From Bradyrhizobium sp. RP6 (lineage in GTDB: Bacteria > Pseudomonadota > Alphaproteobacteria > Rhizobiales > Xanthobacteraceae): a stretch of 64,000 nucleotides of DNA. Below, in pieces: positions 53,911 through 62,666 of the stretch (its first letter is position 1; every line of letters begins with the position of its first letter). The position numbers were made by a program, and so were the translations under genes. The stretch is from NCBI RefSeq assembly GCF_003837805.1, contig NZ_RQIT01000029.1, positions 29,949-93,948 of the forward strand, read 5' to 3'. A model generated the notes under the pieces. The model made no database searches, was not told the DNA's origin, and worked only from the letters and a program-made list of their open reading frames with translations.

Positions 53911-55824
53911 ATGACGCGTCTTTCGCATCTTACCTCGCGCAATTTCCTGATCGCGCTCCACGACCTGCTGGCGACCACGGCCGCGCTTTTTGCCGCCTTC
54001 TATCTGCGATTCGAGGGTAGCGACGACTTCTTCGAGCGCTTGCCGCTGCTGTTCCAGATCCTGCCCTATTTTCTTGCCTTCAGCGTGGTCGTGTTCTTCG
54101 CCCTGAACCTGACCACGACGAAGTGGCGCTTCATCTCGCTGCCGGATGCGCTGAACATCATCCGCGCGGCGACCGTGCTCACCGTCGCCCTGCTCGTGCT
54201 CGACTACATCTTCGTCGCCCCCAACGTCCGCGGCGCCTTTTTCCTCGGCAAGGTGACGATCGTTCTCTACTGGTTCCTGGAGATCACCTTCCTCAGCGCG
54301 CTGCGCATGGCCTATCGCTACTTTCGCTATACGCGGGTACGGCGTCACGCGAAGAGCAGCGATGCCGCCCCGACGCTGCTGATCGGCCGCGCTGCCGATG
54401 CGGAGGTGCTGCTGCGCGGCATCGAGAGCGGGGCCATCAAGCACATCTGGCCTGTTGGCGTATTGTCGCCCTCGATGGCGGATCGCGGCCAGATCATCCG
54501 CAACCTGCCGGTGCTGGGCGGCATCGACGACGTCGAGGACGTCATCGCGGACTTCGCCAAGCGCAACAAGGCGATCGCGCGCCTCATCATGACGCCGTCG
54601 GCATTCGAGCCGGAAGCGCACCCGGAATCGATCCTGATGCGGGCACGCAAGCTGGGGGTGATCGTCAACCGCATGCCCTCGCTGGAGAGCGGCGACACGC
54701 CGCGGCTCACCGCGGTCGCGGTCGAGGACCTCCTGCTGCGGCCGAGCGAGACGATCGACTATGGGCGCCTGGAGGCGCTGATCAACGGCAAGGCCGTGAT
54801 CGTCACCGGCGGCGGCGGCTCGATCGGCTCAGAGATCTGCGAGCGTGTCGTCGCCTTCGGCGCCGCGCGGCTCCTGATCGTGGAGAACTCCGAGCCGGCG
54901 CTCTACGCGATCACGGAAGCGCTCGCCGCGCGGGGGGCGGCAGCCGCGATCGAAGGGCGGATCGCCGACATTCGCGACCGCGAGCGGATCATGCGCCTGA
55001 TGGCGGAGTTCAAGCCGGACATCGTGTTCCACGCCGCGGCGCTCAAGCACGTTCCGATCCTCGAACGCGACTGGAGCGAAGGCGTCAAGACCAACATCTT
55101 CGGCTCGATCAACGTTGCGGATGCCGCCGTGGCGGCCGGCGCCGGGGCGATGGTGATGATCTCGACCGACAAGGCGATCGAGCCGGTGTCGATGCTCGGC
55201 CTGACCAAGCGTTTTGCGGAGATGTACTGCCAGGCGCTCGATCACGAGCTGGCCGCAGGCAGCGGCGGCGCCAAGCCGCCGATGCGGCTGATCTCGGTCC
55301 GGTTCGGCAACGTGCTGGCCTCGAACGGCTCGGTGGTGCCGAAGTTCAAGGCCCAGATCGAGGCTGGCGGCCCGGTGACGGTGACGCATCCCGACATGGT
55401 CCGCTACTTCATGACCATCCGCGAGGCCTGCGATCTCGTCATCACCGCGGCCACGCATGCGCTCGGAACGCAGCGTCCCGACGTCTCGGTCTACGTGCTC
55501 AACATGGGCCGGCCGGTCAAGATCGTTGATCTCGCCGAGCGTATGATCCGTCTTTCCGGACTGCAGCCGGGCTACGACATCGAGATCGTGTTCACCGGCA
55601 TGCGGCCGGGCGAGCGGCTGCACGAGATCCTGTTCGCCTCCGAGGAGCCGACCCGCGAGATCGGCGTTGCCGGCATCATGGCCGCGCAGCCGAAAGAGCC
55701 GCCGATGCAGACGCTGCGCAAATGGATTGCTGCGCTGGAGCAGGCGATCGCCCGCGACGATCGCGCCACCATCAGGACGATCCTGAAGGATGCGGTGCCT
55801 GAATTCGGGTCGACCGCGGCCTGA
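53911..55824 (+). CDS. membrane-bound UDP-GlcNAc 4,6-dehydratase (WbpM/WreV/CapD type)
   Basis: The start at ATG 53911 gives 637 residues; the frame extends 54 bases further upstream. The first about 130 residues hold four helices. Then comes a linker Rossmann domain (TLLIGRAADAEVLLRG) and the catalytic SDR domain: VTGGGGSIGSEICERVVAFGAA, STDKAIEPVSMLGLTKRFAEMY with Met in place of Tyr, as in WbpM, and RFGNVLASNGSVVPKF. It makes UDP-4-keto-6-deoxy-GlcNAc. Its neighbours at 55910 and 56845 complete a QuiNAc set as in rhizobial WreV-WreQ-WreU. Confidence 0.86.
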   Translation: MTRLSHLTSRNFLIALHDLLATTAALFAAFYLRFEGSDDFFERLPLLFQILPYFLAFSVVVFFALNLTTTKWRFISLPDALNIIRAATVLTVALLVLDYIFVAPNVRGAFFLGKVTIVLYWFLEITFLSALRMAYRYFRYTRVRRHAKSSDAAPTLLIGRAADAEVLLRGIESGAIKHIWPVGVLSPSMADRGQIIRNLPVLGGIDDVEDVIADFAKRNKAIARLIMTPSAFEPEAHPESILMRARKLGVIVNRMPSLESGDTPRLTAVAVEDLLLRPSETIDYGRLEALINGKAVIVTGGGGSIGSEICERVVAFGAARLLIVENSEPALYAITEALAARGAAAAIEGRIADIRDRERIMRLMAEFKPDIVFHAAALKHVPILERDWSEGVKTNIFGSINVADAAVAAGAGAMVMISTDKAIEPVSMLGLTKRFAEMYCQALDHELAAGSGGAKPPMRLISVRFGNVLASNGSVVPKFKAQIEAGGPVTVTHPDMVRYFMTIREACDLVITAATHALGTQRPDVSVYVLNMGRPVKIVDLAERMIRLSGLQPGYDIEIVFTGMRPGERLHEILFASEEPTREIGVAGIMAAQPKEPPMQTLRKWIAALEQAIARDDRATIRTILKDAVPEFGSTAA

Positions 55825-55909
55825 CCATGCAGCCCCGAGACAAGATCGTCGCCGCCTGTGCCGCTCCGGTCGGCGGATTGTCGCGCAACGCGGCTCTGGC
55901 GGAGCAACG

Positions 55910-56857
55910 ATGAGCGAGACAAAGCCGGTCGCGCTGGTGACGGGGGCGAGCGGCTTCCTCGGCCGCCATATCGTGCCTGCGTTGACGCGGGCGGGGTGGT
56001 CGGTCCGCCGCGCGGTGCGCAGCGCCGATGGGACGAACGGCGAGGCTCTGATCGGATCGATCGGGCCCGAAACCGACTGGCAGGCCGCGCTTGAAGGCGT
56101 CGACGCCGTCGTCCATCTCGCCGCGCGCGTGCACTACAAGAACGAGGAACACGCGGTCCAGCTCTATCGCGACGTCAATGTCGAGGGCACACTTCATTTG
56201 GCGCGCTCTGCGGCGACGGCCGGCGTGCGCCAGTTCATCTTCATCAGCACCGTTCTCGTTCACGGCCGCACCAATGAAGGCCGTGCGCCGTTCCGCGAGA
56301 ACGATGTTCCGACGCCGCGTGGTCTCTACGGCACCTCCAAGGCGGAGGCCGAGGCGGGCCTGCGGACGCTGGCGCGCGACAGCGACATGAAAATCTCGGT
56401 GATCAGGCCGCCTCTGATCTATGGCAGGGGCGCCAAGGGCAACTTCGCGCTGCTGACGCGCGCGGTGAGGCTGGGACTGCCGCTGCCCCTCGCGGCGATC
56501 AACAATCGCCGCAACTTTCTCTCCGTGCAGAACCTGTCGTCGTTCATCCTGCACCGGCTCGGCCATTCCGAACCGGGGAGCAATTTCGAGATCTTCCTGC
56601 TGGCCGACCGGGAGCGGATCTCGACGCCTGAATTCATCGAACGCCTGGCGCGAGCCTCCGGCAAGCGCGCCCGGCTGTTCGCCATACCGCCAAAGCTGCT
56701 CAGCGCGGTGCTCCGCGTGATAGGCCGGCAGGATGTTCATGACGGCCTGATCGGCTCGCTCGAGCTCGACATCTCCAAGGCGCTCGCCACCGGCTGGCAG
56801 CCGCCGGTCTTCCTGGACGAGGGGTTGCGGCTCGCGCTGTCTACTCAGGACGCCTGA
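55910..56857 (+). CDS. NAD-dependent epimerase/4-reductase (WbpV/WreQ-like)
   Basis: The 315-residue SDR-type product from ATG 55910 has LVTGASGFLGRHIVPAL, VVHLAARVHYKNEEH, GLYGTSKAEAEAGLRTLA with YxxxK and IRPPLIYGRGAKGNF. This combination resembles the UDP-4-keto-6-deoxy-GlcNAc reductase WbpV/WreQ, which completes UDP-QuiNAc, although a generic UDP-hexose epimerase is possible. It follows the 4,6-dehydratase by 85 bases and overlaps the end of the convergent phosphotransferase gene by 13 bases. Confidence 0.78.
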   Translation: MSETKPVALVTGASGFLGRHIVPALTRAGWSVRRAVRSADGTNGEALIGSIGPETDWQAALEGVDAVVHLAARVHYKNEEHAVQLYRDVNVEGTLHLARSAATAGVRQFIFISTVLVHGRTNEGRAPFRENDVPTPRGLYGTSKAEAEAGLRTLARDSDMKISVIRPPLIYGRGAKGNFALLTRAVRLGLPLPLAAINNRRNFLSVQNLSSFILHRLGHSEPGSNFEIFLLADRERISTPEFIERLARASGKRARLFAIPPKLLSAVLRVIGRQDVHDGLIGSLELDISKALATGWQPPVFLDEGLRLALSTQDA

Positions 56858-57864
56858 GCGCGGGAGAAACGCCGCAGCACGAGTGCGACCCCGCCCGCGC
56901 CGGCGAACAAGGCGAGGATCGTGATCGCCATCGAACCGGCGCGAACGGTGGCGATGGCGAGCAATGCCAGCACGAGATTGAGCGCGAATGCCTCGCCGAC
57001 CACCTGCTTGACCGTGAACCCGTTGTCGGTTGCGCGCTGATAGAAGTGCGTGCGGTGTGCCGACCAGAACGGTTCGCGCCTGATGATGCGCCGGAACAGC
57101 GTGATGGTGGAATCCGCGAGATAGTAGGCGGGCAACAGCAGCGCCGCGGCCGTCTGTCCCCGAAAGGCGAGCTCCAGCAGGCACCAGCCGAGCAGGAGGC
57201 CGATCGGCAGGCTGCCGACATCGCCCAGGAAGACTTTTGCGACCGGACGGTTGAACGGCGCAAAGCCGAGCATGGCGCCGCACAGCGCGGTGGCGATCAG
57301 CGCCGCCGGCCACGAGAGATCCCCGAGGATTCCCAGCAGCAGCAGCGCAGCGGTGACCGGCACGACTTCCGCCACCGTCATCAGGTCGAGCCCGTCCATG
57401 AAGTTGACGAGGTTCACGAACCAGACTCCGGCAAGGACGATGAGGCCGCGCTCGAGCGGAAGCGGCAGCGCCGGCACGATCCGCGCGGTCTCGGGCGCGG
57501 TGAACACCACGGCGCCGACGCAGGCTGCCTGCAGCGCCAGCCGCACGATCACCGGCAGCGACTTTATGTCGTCGGCAAACCCGACCAGCGCGATCAGCAC
57601 CGTCGCGCCGATCAGTGCCGGCGGGATGGCGACGTTCGCCCAGATGGCCCAGAGCGAGGCGACGATCAGAGTCGCGGCGATCACCGCGATGCCCGCGCCC
57701 TGCGGGGTCGGGATGCGATGTGAGGACCGCGCGTTCGGTCGAGCCAGTGCATAGCGCTGGAGCAGGGGACGGCTGGTCCAGGTGACGAGCGCCGAGATCA
57801 GTGCGGCGATCGCAACGGCAAGCAGCAAGGGCGCGACGGCGAGCGCATCGGCGGCCGAGCTCAC
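56845..57864 (-). CDS. polyprenyl-phosphate N-acetylhexosamine-1-phosphate transferase (WecA/WbpL/WreU type)
   Basis: The 339-residue membrane protein has about ten helices and the PNPT motifs: SSHRIPTPQGAG, LVGFADDIKSLP with the catalytic Asp pair, VNLVNFMDGLDLM, FLGDVGSLPIGLLLG and SAHRTHFYQRA with the His motif. It starts O-antigen synthesis by putting HexNAc-1-phosphate (here perhaps QuiNAc-1-P) on undecaprenyl phosphate. It is convergent with the reductase gene and overlapped by the next leftward gene's stop (four bases). Confidence 0.87.
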   Translation of the reverse strand: MSSAADALAVAPLLLAVAIAALISALVTWTSRPLLQRYALARPNARSSHRIPTPQGAGIAVIAATLIVASLWAIWANVAIPPALIGATVLIALVGFADDIKSLPVIVRLALQAACVGAVVFTAPETARIVPALPLPLERGLIVLAGVWFVNLVNFMDGLDLMTVAEVVPVTAALLLLGILGDLSWPAALIATALCGAMLGFAPFNRPVAKVFLGDVGSLPIGLLLGWCLLELAFRGQTAAALLLPAYYLADSTITLFRRIIRREPFWSAHRTHFYQRATDNGFTVKQVVGEAFALNLVLALLAIATVRAGSMAITILALFAGAGGVALVLRRFSRAQAS

Positions 57865-58820
57865 TCCGGCACTCCAATCGGGGCCGACCCTTGCGCGGCC
57901 TTCTCCGCGCTGAGGATCCAGACCAGGCCGCCGACTGCGCCGACGATGAAGTACACGGCGCCGAACAGCAGCGAGACGTTGACGCCCTCGTTGGCGGCAA
58001 GTCCCGCGAAGCCGAACGCAAGGCTCATCGTGGCTTCACGCACGCCCCAGCCGGCGATCGAGATCGGCATCATCGTGATCAGCATCACCGGCGGCACCAG
58101 CAGAAAGACATCGCTGAAGCGAACCGGGGCGGCGATCGACTGCACGACGCACCAGGCGATGACGACGGCCAGCACGTGAACGAGGACCGACAGGATTGCG
58201 ACGATCGGCCCGCGGGCGCGGCTGAAGATCACGCGATTGGCGATCACGGCGCAGGCGTGAATGTGATGCGTGGCCCACCAGGTCTTCAGCCAGGGCCATT
58301 TCAGCATGCCGAAAATCAGAAAGCCGAGGCCGCCGGCCAGCGCCAGGAGGTCGATGAGCAACAGCGCCGAGCGCCCGTGCGGATCGGTGATCAGGGTGTA
58401 GCTCCCGGGCAGGCTGGCAACGATCACGATCGCGAGCGCGATCAGGCCGATCGCGCGGTCGACGAAGATCGAGTAGGTCGCCGCACGCCAGCCGGCCCCG
58501 GCTCGCGCGACCAGCCACAGCCGGACCGCATCGCCGCCGATCGCCGACGGCAGGGTCTGGTTGAAGAACGAGCCGATCACGTTGTAGCGCATGGCGCGGC
58601 TGAGCTCGAGCGGCGCGCCGCAGACGGCGCTGATCTCGCGCCAGCGCAGCACGCCGACGAAGATCTGCAGGAACGCGACCGCGATCGCGACGCCGATCCA
58701 GAACAGGCTGGTCGCGGTGAAGCGCGAAAACAATTCGGACAGGTCGACCTTGCGCAGCGCCAGATAGAGCAGCGCCGCGGAAATCATGACCTTGGCCGTC
58801 GACAACAGGATTCGGCGCAT
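57861..58820 (-). CDS. YbhN/LPG_synthase_TM-like membrane protein
   Basis: From ATG 58820 the product is 319 residues with about eight helices. Its features, RNFLFALRKVDL-type N-terminus (ALLYLALRKVDLSELFSRF), YNVIGSFFNQTLPSAIGGDAVRLWL (the family's core segment) and SIAGWGVREATMSLAFGF, match the UPF0104/AglD flippase-like group. Members occur in polysaccharide loci and may act in lipid-linked sugar transport. Its stop overlaps the transferase start, so it is cotranscribed with it. A longer TTG start at 58859 is possible. Confidence 0.82.
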   Translation of the reverse strand: MRRILLSTAKVMISAALLYLALRKVDLSELFSRFTATSLFWIGVAIAVAFLQIFVGVLRWREISAVCGAPLELSRAMRYNVIGSFFNQTLPSAIGGDAVRLWLVARAGAGWRAATYSIFVDRAIGLIALAIVIVASLPGSYTLITDPHGRSALLLIDLLALAGGLGFLIFGMLKWPWLKTWWATHHIHACAVIANRVIFSRARGPIVAILSVLVHVLAVVIAWCVVQSIAAPVRFSDVFLLVPPVMLITMMPISIAGWGVREATMSLAFGFAGLAANEGVNVSLLFGAVYFIVGAVGGLVWILSAEKAAQGSAPIGVPE

Positions 58821-59016
58821 CTCGTCCGCATGAACAGGGTTTGCGAAGATTTGAGGCAACCCGACGCGAGGCGCCGAATTCGGCCGCTTTGGTATGGTCT
58901 TGGCGCCGATCTTGCAATAGCCGTCGTTGGGCCCTTGTCCGGACAGCGGCGAGCCTATTGCGATCAGAACGAGCTGGCGGCTAAACAGGACGGGGCCATG
59001 GACCCCGGGGAACAGG

Positions 59017-60006
59017 ATGACGGATCAGGCGATTTTGGTCACGGGTGCCGCCGGCTTCATCGGCTTTCACGTCGCCCGGCAGCTCCTGGGCGAAGGCCGT
59101 CCCGTCGTCGGGCTCGACAATCTCAACAGCTATTACGATCCGGCGCTGAAGAAAGCGCGCCTGGCGCTGCTCAGGGAATGCTCCGGCTTCTCCTTCGTCG
59201 AGGCCGACCTCGCCGATCGCGAGGCGATGGCGGCGCTGTTTGCGCAACATCGTTTTGCCAAAGTCGTGCATCTCGCGGCGCAGGCCGGCGTGCGCTACTC
59301 GATCGAGCAGCCGCACGCCTATGCCGATTCCAATCTCCAGGGCTTTGTCAACGTGCTGGAGGGCTGTCGCAACAATCGCTGTCGTCATCTCGTCTACGCC
59401 TCGTCATCCTCCGTTTACGGCGCCAACACAAAATTGCCATTTGCGGTTGCGGACCGCACCGATCGTCCCGTGAGCTTCTATGCGGCGACCAAGAAGGCGA
59501 ACGAGGTGATGGCGCAGTCCTACAGCCATCTCTATCGTCTGCCGGTCACGGGGCTACGCTTCTTCACCATTTACGGCCCGTGGGGCCGCCCCGACATGGC
59601 CATGTTTCTGTTCGCGAACGCCATCATGGCGGGCAAGCCGATCCGGCTCTTCAACCACGGTAAGATGCGCCGCGACTTCACCTATATCGATGATGTGACC
59701 CGTGTCGTATCCAAGCTGATCGATCTTGTGCCTGCGGACGATCCGGCTGCCGCAAATGCGCCGTTTAAGCTCTACAATGTCGGCAATCACCATCCCGAGG
59801 AACTGATGCACGTCGTCGGTCTTCTGGAGCGGGAACTGGGCCGGACGGCGATCAAAGAATTGCTGCCGATGCAGCCGGGAGATGTGCGGGAAACGTTCGC
59901 GGATGTCGAGGATTTGATGCGCGACACCGGCTTTGCACCGTCAACGCCGATCGAGCATGGGGTCCATAATTTCGTCACCTGGTATCGGGACTACTTCAAG
60001 GTTTGA
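59017..60006 (+). CDS. UDP-glucuronate 4-epimerase-like enzyme
   Basis: The 329-residue SDR-type enzyme from ATG 59017 has LVTGAAGFIGFHVARQLLGEG, VVGLDNLNSYYDPALKKARL (typical of UDP-GlcA epimerases), AGVRYSIEQPHAYADSNLQG, SFYAATKKANEVMA with YxxxK and GPWGRPDMAMFLF. It makes UDP-galacturonate for LPS, as LspL does in rhizobia. It is followed after seven bases by the mannose-1-P enzyme, so the two form an operon. Confidence 0.88.
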   Translation: MTDQAILVTGAAGFIGFHVARQLLGEGRPVVGLDNLNSYYDPALKKARLALLRECSGFSFVEADLADREAMAALFAQHRFAKVVHLAAQAGVRYSIEQPHAYADSNLQGFVNVLEGCRNNRCRHLVYASSSSVYGANTKLPFAVADRTDRPVSFYAATKKANEVMAQSYSHLYRLPVTGLRFFTIYGPWGRPDMAMFLFANAIMAGKPIRLFNHGKMRRDFTYIDDVTRVVSKLIDLVPADDPAAANAPFKLYNVGNHHPEELMHVVGLLERELGRTAIKELLPMQPGDVRETFADVEDLMRDTGFAPSTPIEHGVHNFVTWYRDYFKV

Positions 60007-60013
60007 AATCACG

Positions 60014-61426
60014 ATGGACAAACGCATAATCCCCCTGATCATGTGCGGCGGTGCCGGCACGCGGCTGTGGCCCGCTTCGCGCGAGGTTCGCCCCAAGCAA
60101 TTCCTGCCGCTGTTCGGCACGCGCTCGACCTTCCAGGACACGCTGCTGCGCGTGTCGGATCCCTCGCTGTTCGATCGTCCGATCGTCATCACCAATGCGT
60201 CCTATCGCTTCATGGTGCTGGAGCAGCTCGCCGAGATCGGCATCGAGGCCGACGTGATACTCGAGCCGATGCGGCGCGATTCCGGCCCCGCGATCGCGGC
60301 GGGCGCGGTGTTCGCGCAGAACCGCGACAGTGAAGCGATCGTGCTCGCGCTCGCCGCCGACCACGTGGTGCAGGACAACGCCGCCTTCGTCGCCGCCTGC
60401 CGCGAGGGTCTCACCGCCGCGAACGCCGGGCGCATCGTCACCTTCGGCGTCAAGCCGGAGCGGCCGGCGACCGAATACGGCTACATCAATCCGGGTGAGG
60501 TGATCTCCGGCGAAGTGCATGCGGTCGCCCGCTTCGTCGAGAAGCCGGACGCGGTGAAGGCATCCGACTACGTCAATTCGGGCTATCTCTGGAACAGCGG
60601 CAACTTCATGTTCCCGGCCGCTGTGCTGCTCGACGAATATCGCAAGGTCGATGCGGCAAGCGTCGAGGCCGTCACCAATGCCGTCACCAATGCCGGCCGC
60701 GATCTCGGCTTCGTCACGCTGGAGCCCGAGGCGTTCGGCGCGGCGAAGGCGATCTCGATCGACTATGCGGTGATGGAGAAGACCGCGCGCGCCGCCGTTG
60801 TGCCGGTGTCGTGCGGCTGGTCCGACGTCGGCTCCTGGCTCGCGGTGTGGGAGTTGTCGGAGAAGGATGCGCAAGGCAATGCGGCGCATGGTGCTGCCGT
60901 GTTCGAGGACTCCCGCAACTGCAACGTCACCACCGATTCCGCGCTGGTCGCGCTCGAAGGCGTCGACGATCTCGTCGTGGTCGCCACTGCGGACGCGATC
61001 CTGGTCTCGCGCCAGAAGGATGCCAACGGCCTGAAGCGCCTGGTGACCAAGCTGAAGGCGGTCGCACCCAAGGTCACCGAGGAGCATCTCAAGGTGCACC
61101 GGCCCTGGGGCAGCTATCAGTCCGTCGACAATGGCGAGCGCCACCAGGTCAAGCGCATCGTGGTGAAGCCGGGCGGGCGCCTGTCGCTGCAGAAACACCA
61201 CCATCGTGCCGAGCACTGGATCGTGGTGCGGGGCACGGCCCAGGTCACCGTCAACGAGGCCGTGAAAACGGTGCACGAGAACGAATCGATCTACATCCCG
61301 ATGGGCGCCGTCCACCGGATGGAGAACCCCGGCAAGATCCAGCTGGAGCTGATCGAGGTGCAGACCGGCTCTTATCTCGGGGAAGACGACATCATCCGGA
61401 TTGAAGACGACTATCAAAGGTCGTAA
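60014..61426 (+). CDS. mannose-1-phosphate guanylyltransferase / mannose-6-phosphate isomerase
   Basis: The 470-residue protein is the AlgA/ManC/CpsB type II bifunctional form. The N-terminal guanylyltransferase has LIMCGGAGTRLWPASREVRPKQF and FVEKPD; the C-terminal cupin isomerase has HRPWGSYQSV, SLQKHHHRAEHWIVVRGTA with metal-binding His residues and HENESIYIPMGAVHRMEN. It makes GDP-mannose for core mannosylation and O-antigen. It lies eight bases after the uronate epimerase gene. Confidence 0.93.
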   Translation: MDKRIIPLIMCGGAGTRLWPASREVRPKQFLPLFGTRSTFQDTLLRVSDPSLFDRPIVITNASYRFMVLEQLAEIGIEADVILEPMRRDSGPAIAAGAVFAQNRDSEAIVLALAADHVVQDNAAFVAACREGLTAANAGRIVTFGVKPERPATEYGYINPGEVISGEVHAVARFVEKPDAVKASDYVNSGYLWNSGNFMFPAAVLLDEYRKVDAASVEAVTNAVTNAGRDLGFVTLEPEAFGAAKAISIDYAVMEKTARAAVVPVSCGWSDVGSWLAVWELSEKDAQGNAAHGAAVFEDSRNCNVTTDSALVALEGVDDLVVVATADAILVSRQKDANGLKRLVTKLKAVAPKVTEEHLKVHRPWGSYQSVDNGERHQVKRIVVKPGGRLSLQKHHHRAEHWIVVRGTAQVTVNEAVKTVHENESIYIPMGAVHRMENPGKIQLELIEVQTGSYLGEDDIIRIEDDYQRS

Positions 61427-61449
61427 CCAGCAAGCTCCGAATCACGCGA

Positions 61450-61559
61450 CCCGGGCCGCGAAGGCGGTATCTTTTGCGGCTTAAGGCCCGGGGAACGTGT
61501 AACTTTTTGAATCAAATCGTGTCCGGGCTGCCAGCTCCGTATTCGCCACAAATGTGGCG
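61450..61559. promoter_or_regulatory. inverted repeats upstream of the Gfo/Idh-type gene
   Basis: CCCGGGCC (61450-61457) pairs with GGCCCGGG (61485-61492) across a 27-base loop, a possible terminator for the preceding gene. Further on, CGCCACA-AA-TGTGGCG (61544-61559) is a 16-base near-perfect palindrome about 50 bases before the next start, a candidate operator. No sigma factor box was identified. Confidence 0.45.
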
Positions 61560-61610
61560 GCCGTGCTAGGAGAGGCGCCGGGGATTTGGGTTGAATCGGG
61601 GTTTGCTCAG

Positions 61611-62615
61611 ATGAGTTCCAAAGGATCTGCACCGGCGAGGGCCGGCTTGCGCGTCGGCGTCATTGGTGCCGGCGTGATGGGCAGCAACCACGCGCGCGTG
61701 CTTGCGGGACTTCCCGGCGTCAGCCTCGTCGGCGTCGTCGATCCCTCGCCGGCGCATCGTGCGCGGGCAACGGAACTGACCGATTGCGAAAGCTTCGAGA
61801 CGCTCGACCAGCTCTTCGCCGAAGGCGTCGATGCCGTGACCATCGCGGCTCCCACCCATCTGCATCACGAGGTCGCGCTCGCCTGCATCGCCAAGAACAT
61901 CCACGTGCTGGTCGAGAAGCCGATCGCCTCCACCGTGGAAGAGGGCCGCGAGATCGTCGCCGCGGCGCAGAAGGCCGGCGTGACGCTGATGGTCGGCCAT
62001 GTCGAGCGCTTCAATCCGGCGGTCGCCGCGGTCAAGCAGGCCATCGCGGGCGAGGACATTCTCTCCATCGCGATCACGCGCGTCGGCCCGTTCCCGCCGC
62101 GCATGTCCAATGTCGGCGTCGTCATCGACCTCGCCGTGCACGACATCGATCTGATCCGCTGGTTCACCGAATCCGACATCGTCGAGGTGCAGCCGCAATT
62201 GTCGAGCGCCGTCGCCGAGCGCGAGGACATCGCGCTGTTGCAGTTCCGCACCGAGAGCGGCGTGCTCGCCCACATCAACACCAACTGGCTGACGCCGTTC
62301 AAGGCACGCAGCGTCACGGTCGCCACCCGCGGCAAATACGTGATGGGCGATCTGCTCACGCGCCAGGTCACCGAATGCTTCGGCTTCAAGCCGGACGGCA
62401 GCTACTCGATGCGGCATCTGCCTGTCGGCCACGACGAGCCGCTGCGCGCCGAGCTGATCGCGTTCCTGAAGGCCGTGCGCAACGGCGAGACGCCGGCGGT
62501 GACCGGCGACGAGGGCGTCGCCAGCCTCGAGATCGCCACGCAATGCCTGGAGACACCGTCGCGGCCTGCGGCCACCGCGCCCGTCCGGAAGGCTCCGCGT
62601 CGCGTCGCCGTCTGA
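61611..62615 (+). CDS. Gfo/Idh/MocA-family oxidoreductase (WbpB-like)
   Basis: The 334-residue enzyme from ATG 61611 has LRVGVIGAGVMGSNHARVLAG, VTIAAPTHLHHEVALACIA, VLVEKPIASTVEEG with the catalytic Lys and DLAVHDIDLIRWF. This is the pattern of nucleotide-sugar 3-dehydrogenases such as WbpB, which oxidise UDP-GlcNAcA. The next gene is a DegT-family aminotransferase, and WbpB-WbpE act as such a pair to make 2,3-diamino uronates. No WbpA, WbpD or WbpI homologue is in the window. Confidence 0.84.
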   Translation: MSSKGSAPARAGLRVGVIGAGVMGSNHARVLAGLPGVSLVGVVDPSPAHRARATELTDCESFETLDQLFAEGVDAVTIAAPTHLHHEVALACIAKNIHVLVEKPIASTVEEGREIVAAAQKAGVTLMVGHVERFNPAVAAVKQAIAGEDILSIAITRVGPFPPRMSNVGVVIDLAVHDIDLIRWFTESDIVEVQPQLSSAVAEREDIALLQFRTESGVLAHINTNWLTPFKARSVTVATRGKYVMGDLLTRQVTECFGFKPDGSYSMRHLPVGHDEPLRAELIAFLKAVRNGETPAVTGDEGVASLEIATQCLETPSRPAATAPVRKAPRRVAV

Positions 62616-62666
62616 TCCCTCTCCATGTCGACGATTTCAAAAGTGCAAGGCGCCAAGAACCAGACC

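Noticed and set aside
57801..59663. Forward frame of 620 codons through the YbhN-like gene and the uronate epimerase gene
   Set aside because: It is a shadow of genes on both strands; the real epimerase start is at 59017 in another frame.
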